Position numbers and translations under genes: made by a program. Under the pieces are notes generated by a model, which was given only the letters and a program-made list of their open reading frames with translations, was not told the DNA's origin and did not search any database. From NCBI RefSeq assembly GCF_008974265.1, contig NZ_BKZW01000002.1:992001-1056000 (forward strand): a DNA stretch of 64,000 nucleotides. The letters run 5' to 3'. Every line of letters starts with the position of its first letter. Position 1 is the first letter of the stretch. This stretch comes from Dictyobacter vulcani (lineage in GTDB: Bacteria; Chloroflexota; Ktedonobacteria; Ktedonobacterales; Ktedonobacteraceae). Positions 19,062 through 27,415 of this stretch are shown here, piece after piece.

Positions 19062-20347
19062 ATGCGCCATCGAAAAGATATATACATTTCTATGCCTGTA
19101 ATTGGCTTGCTCTTATTTTTCCTGTTGGGGTGTGGTGGACCATTCCTGGCTGCTTCTGGTGATTCCAGCGATAAAAAAGTTACGGTGACGCTGTGGTATT
19201 GGAATCGTGCGCTGGATGATGTCTTGATTGCGCGGGTGCAACAGCAATTTCCTGCGATCCGTTTCCGTCCCTTAAAGATCGGTGGCGCTATGAAGCTGCG
19301 TACGTCGCTGCAGAGCTACGATATGCTGGCAGGCACGCGAATATTCCAGATATTGTGGCCATCAATGCAAATATTGCACGTATTTTCCTGATGCCGATCA
19401 ATTTGTTGATGTACGCACCCTGGCCGATCCAGCTTTGAAGCAGAGCTATCTGGATTGGAAATGGCGGCAGGCCATGGCTCCAGATGGACGCGTGCTGGCG
19501 CTACCGATGGATACTGGTCCTACTGCGCTGTTCTATCGCGCGGACCTCTTTAAGCAAGCCGGCCTGCCCTCGGATCCTGGAGCTGTTTCGGCTCATTTAA
19601 AGACGTGGGAGGATTATTTGCGGGCGGGCCAGCAGATGAAGCAGGCGACCGGCGGCAGGGTCTTTATGTTTGATAACATCACTACAGTCTTTAATCAGAT
19701 GCTGGCCCAGCAGAATCTGCACTATTTTAGTCCCACCAATCAATATACTGGCAATCAGCGCCAGGTGAAGCAAGCCTGGGATTATGCGGCCAGGGTTCAT
19801 CAGCAGGGCCTGAGTGCCAGGACCACGTCATACTCGACTGATTGGAGCGCGGCGATCAGTAATAATAGCATTGCTCGTTTGTGGGAGCCGTCTGGATGAA
19901 GCATCGCTTGAAGGATGCAGGTCCCAGAACCGCAGGCAAATGGCGTATCGCCTATGCTCCGGGCGGGCCTGGCAATGCTGGTGGCTCTTTCCTGGCAGTG
20001 ACCAGTGCTTCCCGGCATCCACATGAGGCCTTTGCCGTGGCTCGCTGGCTGATGTCCGCGCAGAATCAAGTTACCGCCTATCAAGATACGGGCCTGTATC
20101 CTTCCGCGCTGGCCAGCCTGGCCAGTCCAGAACTTTTACAACCAGAGCCTTTTTTTGGCGGCCAGGTTACCACAAAAATCTTCAGTCAGGTGGCAAGGCA
20201 GATTAAGGCCAGCGCCAATAATCCTGATAATGACGTGGTACAAAGTGTCCTGCAACGTGAATTGACGCTGATCGAGTTGCAGGATGCGGATCCCAGGGGG
20301 CCTGGAAGCAGGCGCAGGAACAGATTCAGCGTGAACTTTCGCATTAG
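19062..20347 (+). pseudogene. Sugar ABC transporter substrate-binding lipoprotein, broken by several frameshifts
   Basis: The signal peptide ends in a lipobox (LLLFFLLGCGG), so the product would be a lipoprotein facing outwards. The mature part has the solute-binding protein 1 pattern: VTVTLWYWNRALDDVLIARV, then ALPMDTGPTALFYRADLFKQ, and AGGSFLAVTSASRHPHEAFA. The frame shifts near 19330, 19388, 19882 and 20295, each repaired by one added base, giving NIPDIVAINANIARIFPDAD, ISNNSIASFVGAVWMKHRLK and QGAWKQAQEQIQRELSH at the joins, with a stop at 20347. No in-frame stop occurs in the stitched sequence. The two permease genes directly downstream are intact. The start at 19062 is chosen for its GTAAGGGG site. 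Confidence 0.85.
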
Positions 20348-20372
20348 GTGTGGGTAGAAGGGAGCTATGGCT

Positions 20373-21335
20373 ATGAGCGTTATCGATAGCAGTCCAGCAC
20401 CAGTAGCAACGCCATCCCCGGCACCGGTATCGGCTCGTCCACCGCTACGGCGAAGCAATACGTTCTGGCGTGTGCTTCCTCTCTACCTTTCGGTGGCTCC
20501 TTTCTATCTGTTGTTTGCGATCTTTGGCCTGTTTCCGCTCTGTTTTTCGCTCTATCTGGCCTTCCATAAATGGGATGGGATCGGGGCGATGAAGTATGTG
20601 GGCTGGAATCAGTTTGCCTATCTGCTGACGGATACATACTTCTGGCAGGCGATTGTCAATACACTGGAGATCTGGCTGCTGGCGACATTGCCAATGATCG
20701 GCATATCGGTGGTGCTGGCTTTTTTGCTGGCCTCACCGTTGGTTCAGCGGAAAGGTTTTTATCGCGTGGCCTTTTTCTTGCCACATATTACCTCTGTAGT
20801 CGCCATCGCGCTCGTGTTTGGCTCGCTGTTCAGCAATCAGTTTGGCCTCTTAAACGCTCTTCTGACCTCCCTGGGACTATCACGCATTGCCTGGTTGAGT
20901 CAGCCGTGGAGTATGAAGATCGCGATTGCGACGATGATTCTCTGGCGCTCGATTGGTTATCATGCCTTGATCTTTATGGCGGGCATCCAGAGTATTCCTG
21001 TATCCCTCAATGAGGCGGCCCGCATCGATGGCGCAAAGTCAACGCAGATCTTTTTCCACATCACCTTACCCCTGCTACGTCCGATTATGTTGTTCACCAT
21101 TGTCACTTCCACTATTAGTGGGATGCAGGTCTTCACCGAGCCACAGGTCCTGCTTGGCAATGATGGCGGACCGGGCCGGGCCGGGATGACGATTGTCCTG
21201 TACCTGTATCAGCAGGCGTTTGGCAGTTATCACTTTGGCTATGGCGCGGCCATTGGCTGGGGATTGTTTGTGGTGATTGTCCTCTTCTCTCTCCTTAACT
21301 GGTTGCTAGTGCAACGTCCTGGCAGGCGTGCGTAG
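20373..21335 (+). CDS. Sugar ABC transporter permease (MalF/UgpA type)
   Basis: A 320-residue inner-membrane permease with six transmembrane segments after a proline-rich N-terminus. The permease EAA loop near residue 218 reads NEAARIDGAKSTQIFFHITL, matching EAAxxDGA-x(8)-IxLP and binding the ATPase. It forms a heterodimer with the next product. I prefer the second ATG (20373) because AAGGGAG is 8 bases upstream; the first ATG at 20367 is too close. The genes are ordered binding protein, MalF-like and MalG-like, as usual in carbohydrate importers. No ATPase gene is present, so a shared MsmK-like ATPase elsewhere is likely. The substrate is unknown. Confidence 0.93.
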   Translation: MSVIDSSPAPVATPSPAPVSARPPLRRSNTFWRVLPLYLSVAPFYLLFAIFGLFPLCFSLYLAFHKWDGIGAMKYVGWNQFAYLLTDTYFWQAIVNTLEIWLLATLPMIGISVVLAFLLASPLVQRKGFYRVAFFLPHITSVVAIALVFGSLFSNQFGLLNALLTSLGLSRIAWLSQPWSMKIAIATMILWRSIGYHALIFMAGIQSIPVSLNEAARIDGAKSTQIFFHITLPLLRPIMLFTIVTSTISGMQVFTEPQVLLGNDGGPGRAGMTIVLYLYQQAFGSYHFGYGAAIGWGLFVVIVLFSLLNWLLVQRPGRRA

Positions 21336-21350
21336 AAGGGATGTGCGGTT

Positions 21351-22214
21351 ATGGCTGGATTTCAGATGAAGCAGCAGTACCATCGACCATTCAACATGCA
21401 GTGTAAAGGCTTCTTGTTACATCTCATCTTATTGGGTGTGACCGCCGCTGCGTTCTTTCCATTTTACTGGTTGGTTGTCATGGCGACGAACGAGACCAGC
21501 GACATTTTTAGCTATCCACCTAAACTTACTTTTGGCGTCCACCTGCTGGAGAATATGAATAATGTTTTTAAGAACATCCAATTCTTTGCCGCCTTTGCCA
21601 ATACCCTGTTTATTGCCAGCGTCGAGACCACATTGATCCTCTTCTTTTGTTCGCTGGCAGGCTTTACCTTCGCTAAATTTACCTTTCCCGGGCGCAATAC
21701 CCTGTTCGTGATGCTGCTGGTGACCATGATGATACCATCCCAGTTGTCGGCGGTGCCATCCTTTGTCTTGATGGCCTGGCTGGGCTGGGTGGGCAGCTTT
21801 AAGGCCCTGATTATTCCAGGTATGGTGACTGCATTTGGAGTATTCTGGCTGCGCCAGTATGCGGAATCCGCGGTGCCTGGAGAGTTAGTGGATGCTGGCC
21901 GGATCGATGGCTGTGGCCATCTGCGCCTCTACTGGCATGTTGCTCTGCCAATCATGCGTCCGGCGCTGGCCTTTCTGGGTATCTTCAGCTTTATCCACGC
22001 CTGGAACGATTATATGTGGCCATTGATCATCCTGAATGATCCTGCCAAATATACCTTGCAGGTAGCTCTTTCGCAGCTCGATAATGTCTATGGCTCTGAT
22101 TACGGTATGCTCATGGCAGGCACGCTCATGGCCACCGTTCCGCTGATTATCATCTTCCTGCTTGGTAGCCGTCATTTCATCGCCAATATTGCCGCAGGTG
22201 CCATTAAAGAGTAA
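21351..22214 (+). CDS. Sugar ABC transporter permease (MalG/UgpE type)
   Basis: A 287-residue partner permease with six transmembrane segments. The pattern ATNETSDIFSYPPKL follows segment 1, as in MalG-type proteins. The EAA-equivalent loop reads GELVDAGRIDGCGHLRLYWH, with E-x3-A-x2-DG preserved, and SFIHAWNDYMWPLIILND is the typical late motif. AAGGG lies upstream of the ATG at 21351, 15 bases after the preceding stop, so the two are cotranscribed. Carbohydrate import is inferred from the family. The upstream binding-protein gene is broken in this sequence. Confidence 0.93.
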   Translation: MAGFQMKQQYHRPFNMQCKGFLLHLILLGVTAAAFFPFYWLVVMATNETSDIFSYPPKLTFGVHLLENMNNVFKNIQFFAAFANTLFIASVETTLILFFCSLAGFTFAKFTFPGRNTLFVMLLVTMMIPSQLSAVPSFVLMAWLGWVGSFKALIIPGMVTAFGVFWLRQYAESAVPGELVDAGRIDGCGHLRLYWHVALPIMRPALAFLGIFSFIHAWNDYMWPLIILNDPAKYTLQVALSQLDNVYGSDYGMLMAGTLMATVPLIIIFLLGSRHFIANIAAGAIKE

Positions 22215-22255
22215 TATAGACGCACAAATCAAAAGCATGGAGGAGAATCTTGCAC

Positions 22256-22774
22256 ATGGATGTGAAATTGCATGTGAGGCTAGCATGTGATAGTGATGTT
22301 GAGTATATTGTCTCGTTGATTGATCGGGTTCAGGCACAACTTACGGCTGCTGGCAGTTTACAGATAATCGGACCTCTATCCCAGGCGCTGGTAGCTGAAT
22401 ATGTGGCTCAAGAGGCCGCCTTTGTACTGGAGGGAACGCAAGGATTACTGGGAAGTGTCTTTGTGCGGCCCGTCACGCCAGAGAAGTTACCGCATTTGAT
22501 CACCTGGCAACTGACAGACAGTGAACTCCATCCCTGGTTTTTACAGAAACTGGCGCTTGAACCAGAGCAGCAGGGCCGTGGCCTGGGCTTCTCATTCCTG
22601 GCCGGGGTACGCACTCTGATTGCGCAACGAGATCCGCAGGCCCACATTGTCCTGGATTGTTGGGCGGGCAATGATAAGTTGCGCACATTCTATGCCCGTG
22701 CAGGCTTTACATTGCACGGAGAATTTCCTGAAAAAGATTATCAGGTGGCTGTTTTTATCCAGCCTGTTTCCTGA
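22256..22774 (+). CDS. GNAT-family N-acetyltransferase
   Basis: A 172-residue protein with a clear acetyl-CoA loop, LALEPEQQGRGLGFSFLAGV (Q-x2-G-x-G), near residue 105, and the C-terminal HIVLDCWAGNDKLRTFYARAGF helix and strand. The fold is complete. The substrate is unknown. GGAGGAG lies about 10 bases before the ATG at 22256; a TTG at 22250 gives two more residues but a poor distance. It follows the sugar permease genes by 41 bases and may be cotranscribed with them. Confidence 0.82.
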   Translation: MDVKLHVRLACDSDVEYIVSLIDRVQAQLTAAGSLQIIGPLSQALVAEYVAQEAAFVLEGTQGLLGSVFVRPVTPEKLPHLITWQLTDSELHPWFLQKLALEPEQQGRGLGFSFLAGVRTLIAQRDPQAHIVLDCWAGNDKLRTFYARAGFTLHGEFPEKDYQVAVFIQPVS

Positions 22775-23003
22775 TAAGAGCTGTGTTTTGCTAGTTTAGA
22801 TCTTCTAAAATGAAGTATGCCATGGCTATGTCTAACAATGTATTTTTATTTCATTGTGGAACATTTGATCTAATGGTACTTTTGTGATTACATTTGAGAA
22901 TGCATGTGAGCTATGCGTCTTTATAGGTAGAGCAGGTAGGAAATGGTGTATCGCTTGCAAGCAGAAACTTTTTTAGCGTGTAAGCACAGAAAGAGGCTAG
23001 AAG

Positions 23004-23216
23004 ATGCACACACAACCAGCAACACAACATCAATGTAGGCATAATCATGGCATTGGCATGCTATTAGTTGATATTGACAATGGTAAGCCGCAATTAGATA
23101 GTCGTGGGAACTGGCAATATTATTGCCTGCAAGAGCACCACCTCTTCACAGTTCGCCCCAATGAAGTCGAAGCAGCACCAGCAGAAGATGCACAAAAAGT
23201 CATCAGCCTGGTATAA
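23004..23216 (+). CDS. Small protein, paralogue of the zinc-ribbon-like protein at 14000
   Basis: A 70-residue protein with CRHNHGIGMLLVDIDNGKP near the N-terminus and LDSRGNWQYYCLQEHH in the middle. The RGNxQYYC core and the preceding GhLhhD strand match the 61-residue protein encoded at 14000-14185; here the second cysteine pair is partly replaced by histidines. It could still bind a metal through C11, H13, H15, C41 and H45/H46. Function unknown. AGAGGC lies 8 bases before the ATG. The AT-rich flanks on both sides hold nothing else I recognise. Confidence 0.6.
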   Translation: MHTQPATQHQCRHNHGIGMLLVDIDNGKPQLDSRGNWQYYCLQEHHLFTVRPNEVEAAPAEDAQKVISLV

Positions 23217-23506
23217 TCATCGAGCTTTCTCTTGAGCTGGATTGATTCATTCAAGATCGCGTATGAAGCTATGGAGCACTTTGACTCTATGGTTATCTTT
23301 TAATGCGCTCATATCCACTATTTAGCCTCAAGAACAACGCTGCATACTCGCTACTATAAGCTCCTACAGGGTGAGGGAAAAAATATTTTTCCCTTACATA
23401 TCACCATGTCCTCACGGCTGCCGATATGACGAGTAAAACTGGTTTGCCACTCTACACTTTTGATGAAAAGCAGAGTTAAATAAAAGTAGACAGTTGGAAG
23501 TTTGCT

Positions 23507-24340
23507 ATGTTACAAAAAGATAGAAGTATCTGGTTTCTGCGCCTGGAAACGCTGGCTATAATTGGTGTTTTGTTCTTCTTTCTATTCACTAATTATTTGC
23601 AAAACAGGTTGGATCTTTCAGGTAAAGGCGGCGTTGTTTATTTATTTATCGCTGCGGGTTTGGTCGTGATTTCTGTTAATCATGAGCACTACTGGAAGCG
23701 TCTTTCACAGCAGCGGCTAGCTGCGGCTGTGCAGAGTGAACAGTATCTGGCGGACGAGCAGCCGGAGCCTGATATTAGCGTATTAGCCGTACCCATCAAA
23801 ATTTCTATGCGACCGCGCAAGCGGCTATGGCTTTTGTGGAGTGTGGCTGGTGGTATACTCGGTGTGTTGCTAGTAGGATCGATGACTTTTTTTATTCGCC
23901 GTGGTCAGATGGATAGTATCAACAGTGGTTTAGAGTTGATTGAAGCACTCGTCGTTGTTGTACTTTTCGGCATTGTGATCAATTCCACGCATGATTTTTG
24001 TCCCACCATCCAGTTGAATGCTGAGGGTATAACTGCCCACTCTTTGTTACGTCATACATTTTTAGCCTGGTCAGATGTACGTTTGTTTGCGAAATACTAT
24101 ACACCTGTTAGTGCATTATCTATGCAGCGTCTGCAGGTCTATGAGTTATCTGGTGAGCAAGCCTTTATACATTGGTCCTGGAGTATGTTCTCCAGCTCCT
24201 GGTGGTATGTGCAGGTGAATGGGCAGCCTATGGATAGAGGTACGTATCTGGATTTTGTGCAAAACTTTAGCCAGGTAGTGCGGGGGTATACCAATCTGCC
24301 TCTTTGTGAATTAACTGTCTCATCAAAGCAGAAACCGTAA
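23507..24340 (+). CDS. Membrane protein of unknown function
   Basis: A 277-residue protein with four likely transmembrane segments in two pairs: residues about 15-35 and 42-60, then 108-130 and 145-160. An acidic cytoplasmic stretch (QYLADEQPEPDIS) lies between the pairs. The C-terminal 110 residues contain a globular domain with THDFCPTIQLNAEGITAHSL and LAWSDVRLFAKY. This resembles membrane-associated domains that follow two helices in bacterial PH-like or YcxB-like proteins, but I cannot assign a family. The start at 23507 lacks a strong ribosome-binding site. A long bidirectional terminator separates it from the convergent signalling operon. Confidence 0.6.
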   Translation: MLQKDRSIWFLRLETLAIIGVLFFFLFTNYLQNRLDLSGKGGVVYLFIAAGLVVISVNHEHYWKRLSQQRLAAAVQSEQYLADEQPEPDISVLAVPIKISMRPRKRLWLLWSVAGGILGVLLVGSMTFFIRRGQMDSINSGLELIEALVVVVLFGIVINSTHDFCPTIQLNAEGITAHSLLRHTFLAWSDVRLFAKYYTPVSALSMQRLQVYELSGEQAFIHWSWSMFSSSWWYVQVNGQPMDRGTYLDFVQNFSQVVRGYTNLPLCELTVSSKQKP

Positions 24341-24350
24341 GAAAGGTTGC

Positions 24351-24395
24351 GCAGGATAAGGAGGCGCTTGATGATCAAACGCCTCCTTATCCTGC
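24351..24395. terminator. Bidirectional terminator between convergent units
   Basis: GCAGGATAAGGAGGCG (24351-24366) pairs perfectly with 24380-24395 around a 13-base loop that can itself pair (TTGA/TCAA). It lies between the stop at 24340 and the stop of the hybrid kinase at 24400. Confidence 0.8.
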
Positions 24396-24399
24396 TGCT

Positions 24400-25986
24400 T
24401 TATCTGCTATTTTTCTGCTCTGTGTTGATGCGGGTGGAAGAACCATCCGTATCGAGTAGTTCACGGATTTTTGTGACCAGTACATCCAGATCAAAGGGCT
24501 TTTGGAGGAATGCACTTCTGGTCTCTAACAGCTCGCGCCGCTTCAAATCCATTTCCTGATAGCCACTGACAATCAGGACTTTGATGTCTGGACGTTGTTT
24601 GCGCACGTATTCCTGGAATTGTCTGCCTTTCATTTTTGGCATCATAATGTCTGCGATCACAAGCGAGATCGAAGAAGCATGTTCTTCAAAGACAGTTACG
24701 CCTTCCTCGCCATCGCTCGCTGTTATGACGTTATAGCCATAATCTTGCAGGCCTTCACAGACCACCAGTTGGATATCAGGATCATCCTCGACGAGGAGCA
24801 GGGTTTCACCACCGCTCTCGACCTCTGTACTGACAACTGGCTGCAGTTTCTCAGTCGGCTCTATAACGGGTTCAACCGCCGGGAAATAGAGTGAGAAGGT
24901 ACTGCCCAGACCGGGTTGGCTTTGTACGCTGATGATGCCCTGGTGTTGTTTCACAATGCCATAAACCACGGCCAATCCCAGGCCTGTTCCCTGTCCCACT
25001 TCTTTTGTGGTGAAGAATGGCTCAAACAGACGCGCCTGGACACTTTCATCCATCCCGATGCCCGTATCTTTGACCTGCAATAGCACATAAGAACCAGGTA
25101 CCATGTAGGGATGAATGGGCTGGAAACCCGGAGTAATCTCAACCTGTTGTGTGACCAGGGTCAGATTTCCTCCCATGGCCATGGCATCGCGGGCATTCAG
25201 ACAGAGATTGACCAGTACCTGTTCCAACTGCGTGGCATCTGCATAGATTGCCTTCAGGCCTGGATCAGCTTGAAAATCAAGCTGGATGCTCGTTCCTAGC
25301 AGCGCATGCAAGAAATCGAGATGGGCTGTGATCTGCTCATTTATGTTGAGATATTGCGGTTCCAGTGGCGTGCCGCGTGCAAAGGCTAGCAGTTGTCGGA
25401 TCATGCGTGTTCCCTGCTCTGCGCGGTGATGAATATGCTCGAAATATTCGTGAAATAATGGTGCTTTCTGTTGTGTTCCTCTCATACCGAGATCAGAAAA
25501 GCCGACAATCGCCGCGAGTAGATTGTTGAAATCATGGGCAATACCACTGACGAGCAGCCCCAGGCTTTCCATCTTTTGTGCTTGCATGATTTGATTCTGT
25601 AAATCGCGTCGATCTTTCTCTAATTGGACTCGTTCCAGACACTCTTTGATGGCCAGGGGTAAGCGATACAGATGTGCTTTAAGCACGTAATCGTTGAGCC
25701 CCTGTTTCATTGCTTCCGCGGCGACCTCTTCGTTACCAGTATCAGTAACCATAATAATTGGTATTGAAGTAGAACGTTGGCGCACAGCCTTAAGTATATC
25801 GATACCGGTGCTCCATTTGAGCTGGTAATCGGTAAACACGATCTGATAGTCGAGTGTTTGGATTGCCTCCTCAAATGCAACCTGATGGATGACCTCTATA
25901 TAGGTAACATCTGAGAAAATCTTCTTGATCGCTCTTTTAATCAATTCTCGATCTTGTGGATTATCATCAATAAGCAAAAAACGCAT
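24400..25986 (-). CDS. Hybrid sensor kinase: receiver, NtrB-type kinase, receiver
   Basis: A 528-residue soluble protein in four blocks. The first is an N-terminal receiver (acidic pair in LLIDDNPQD, acceptor D53 in VFTDYQL). A HisKA domain of the HDFNN type follows (GIAHDFNNLLAAIVGFSD, H151), then an ATPase domain (NLCLNARDAM, DTGIGMDE, GQGTGLGLAVVYGIV). The last is a C-terminal receiver (LLLVEDDPDI, D446 in IADIMMP). There is no membrane segment, so it acts in the cytoplasm on partner signals. Phosphate probably passes from H151 to D446 while the N-terminal receiver tunes activity. The upstream gene's stop TGA overlaps the Shine-Dalgarno region two bases before this ATG, which indicates translational coupling. 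It is the last gene of the KaiC-like operon. Confidence 0.92.
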   Translation of the reverse strand: MRFLLIDDNPQDRELIKRAIKKIFSDVTYIEVIHQVAFEEAIQTLDYQIVFTDYQLKWSTGIDILKAVRQRSTSIPIIMVTDTGNEEVAAEAMKQGLNDYVLKAHLYRLPLAIKECLERVQLEKDRRDLQNQIMQAQKMESLGLLVSGIAHDFNNLLAAIVGFSDLGMRGTQQKAPLFHEYFEHIHHRAEQGTRMIRQLLAFARGTPLEPQYLNINEQITAHLDFLHALLGTSIQLDFQADPGLKAIYADATQLEQVLVNLCLNARDAMAMGGNLTLVTQQVEITPGFQPIHPYMVPGSYVLLQVKDTGIGMDESVQARLFEPFFTTKEVGQGTGLGLAVVYGIVKQHQGIISVQSQPGLGSTFSLYFPAVEPVIEPTEKLQPVVSTEVESGGETLLLVEDDPDIQLVVCEGLQDYGYNVITASDGEEGVTVFEEHASSISLVIADIMMPKMKGRQFQEYVRKQRPDIKVLIVSGYQEMDLKRRELLETRSAFLQKPFDLDVLVTKIRELLDTDGSSTRINTEQKNSR

Positions 25987-25988
25987 GC

Positions 25989-27038
25989 TCACTCCCCTCC
26001 GTGTAGTTCTAGCCAGAAAGTGCTGCCTTTTTCAGGAGTGGAAGTGACGCCAATACGTCCCCCCATTAACTCTACGGCCTTGCGTACTGTGGCCAACCCC
26101 AGTCCCACCCCTTCATAGACCTCTATACCATGCAATTGCATGAATGGTTGAAATAGCCGTAGCTGGTCCTCTGAAGAGATGCCAATACCGTTATCTGTGA
26201 CCTCCAGGCGACACATCTGCTCAGCGGTGGTTGCTCGAATTTCGATAATGGGCCGCCTATCAGGTGGCATGAATTTGAGGGCATTGGATAACAGGTTGGT
26301 CACTGTCAGGGTGAGAAGTATTGTGCTTCCTTGTACATCTGGCAGGTTTTCACCGACAATAACCTGAGCATGGCGCTGCCTGATTTCCAGTTGCAACTGC
26401 TGCAAACAGGTATGGACGATAGACTCCAGGGAGACCAATTGCATCTGACGGTTACTGCGCTCTACACGCGCAAAAGCCACCAGCCCACTAATGATCTCTT
26501 CCATTTGTGCGGAGGCGGATAATATTTGTTCCAGGTCCTGCTGCCCCTGTTCTCCTATTTGAGAGGTTTCATCTTCCTGCAGGAGTTGGGTAAAGCCTTT
26601 GATTGCGCGCAACGGTGCGCGCAAATCGTGGGTCATAGCGTGAAAAAAGGACTCCAGATCTTCGTTGCGCAATTTGAGATCCTGGGAAAGCTGTCGCGTA
26701 CGCAACAGCATTTCCACACGAGCCTGGAGTTCTAATTTCTCGATTGGTATCCTGATTAACTCATCGACGGTTTTCCAGAGATGGCGTGTAAGCAATTCTG
26801 CTTCACGATTGGACGTGATAAGCATCACTGGTAAAAACGCAGGATCCTCCACGGTCTTACGCAGGCGGACATCCTTCCAAAGGCGATCCAGGGCTGGTCC
26901 ATCGATCAGGCAGAGATCAAAAGGAGTCATAGGCACCGTACCTTGCTCTGCGATGATGACATTATAACGCTGCTCCAGCCATCCGGAGAGCAAGGTACGA
27001 TTTGTTTTATGGTCAAGGAGAAGCAGAATATGGCTCAT
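25989..27038 (-). CDS. Histidine kinase with an N-terminal pseudo-receiver
   Basis: A 349-residue cytoplasmic kinase. Residues 1-110 look like a receiver (ILLLLDHKTNRTLLSGWLEQ, then FDLCLIDGPALDRLW with D46), but the acidic pair is incomplete, so phosphorylation is doubtful. A coiled linker follows, then HisKA with FFHAMTHDLRAPLRAIKGF (H137) and an ATPase domain with LLSNALKFMPP, VTDNGIGISSEDQ and VGLGLATVRKAVELMGG. The architecture recalls bacteriophytochrome- or SasA-like output kinases. It lies 7 bases downstream of the small receiver gene and is coupled to the hybrid kinase gene. It probably receives signal from, or passes it to, the KaiC-like ATPase complex; that link is inferred from the operon. 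Confidence 0.88.
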   Translation of the reverse strand: MSHILLLLDHKTNRTLLSGWLEQRYNVIIAEQGTVPMTPFDLCLIDGPALDRLWKDVRLRKTVEDPAFLPVMLITSNREAELLTRHLWKTVDELIRIPIEKLELQARVEMLLRTRQLSQDLKLRNEDLESFFHAMTHDLRAPLRAIKGFTQLLQEDETSQIGEQGQQDLEQILSASAQMEEIISGLVAFARVERSNRQMQLVSLESIVHTCLQQLQLEIRQRHAQVIVGENLPDVQGSTILLTLTVTNLLSNALKFMPPDRRPIIEIRATTAEQMCRLEVTDNGIGISSEDQLRLFQPFMQLHGIEVYEGVGLGLATVRKAVELMGGRIGVTSTPEKGSTFWLELHGGE

Positions 27039-27044
27039 GTAATG

Positions 27045-27413
27045 TTAGCCCTCCAGAATGCTCTGGACTACTCCTATTAATTCCTTAACCACAAGCGGCT
27101 TGAACATGACGCCTTTGGCACCATGAGAAAGACTGGCTTGTTGGACGGCCGCACTCTGATTGGGCGAAAAAATCAGAAAAGGAATCTTGACTGCACGCAA
27201 GTGCTCGCAGCGCGTCCAGATCGCTGAGTCGAAGCCAGCAATATCGATCAGGCTGCCTGAAATTTTTTGTGGTTGCTTCAGGGCTTGATCAAATTCTTCA
27301 TAGTTGCTCGCCGTAAGCGTCGCATAGCCCTCTTTTGCAAGGAACTCTGCCAGTAGTTGGAGATTGCGTGGCAACCGATTAACAATCAATAAGGTCTGTG
27401 GTGAGGTTCCCAC
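27045..27413 (-). CDS. Stand-alone degenerate receiver domain
   Basis: A 122-residue receiver fold. The first strand TLLIVNRLPRNLQLLAEFLA has V11-N12 where acidic residues normally bind magnesium; the acceptor-position aspartate is kept in SLIDIAG (D57); the final KPLVVKEL keeps the lysine. It probably works as a pseudo-receiver or docking module rather than a normal phospho-switch. The GTG start at 27413 has AAGGAGGAG close upstream, immediately after the KaiC-like gene's stop. Within the operon it sits between the ATPase and the kinase, where an adaptor would be expected. Confidence 0.82.
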   Translation of the reverse strand: MGTSPQTLLIVNRLPRNLQLLAEFLAKEGYATLTASNYEEFDQALKQPQKISGSLIDIAGFDSAIWTRCEHLRAVKIPFLIFSPNQSAAVQQASLSHGAKGVMFKPLVVKELIGVVQSILEG

Positions 27414-27415
27414 AA

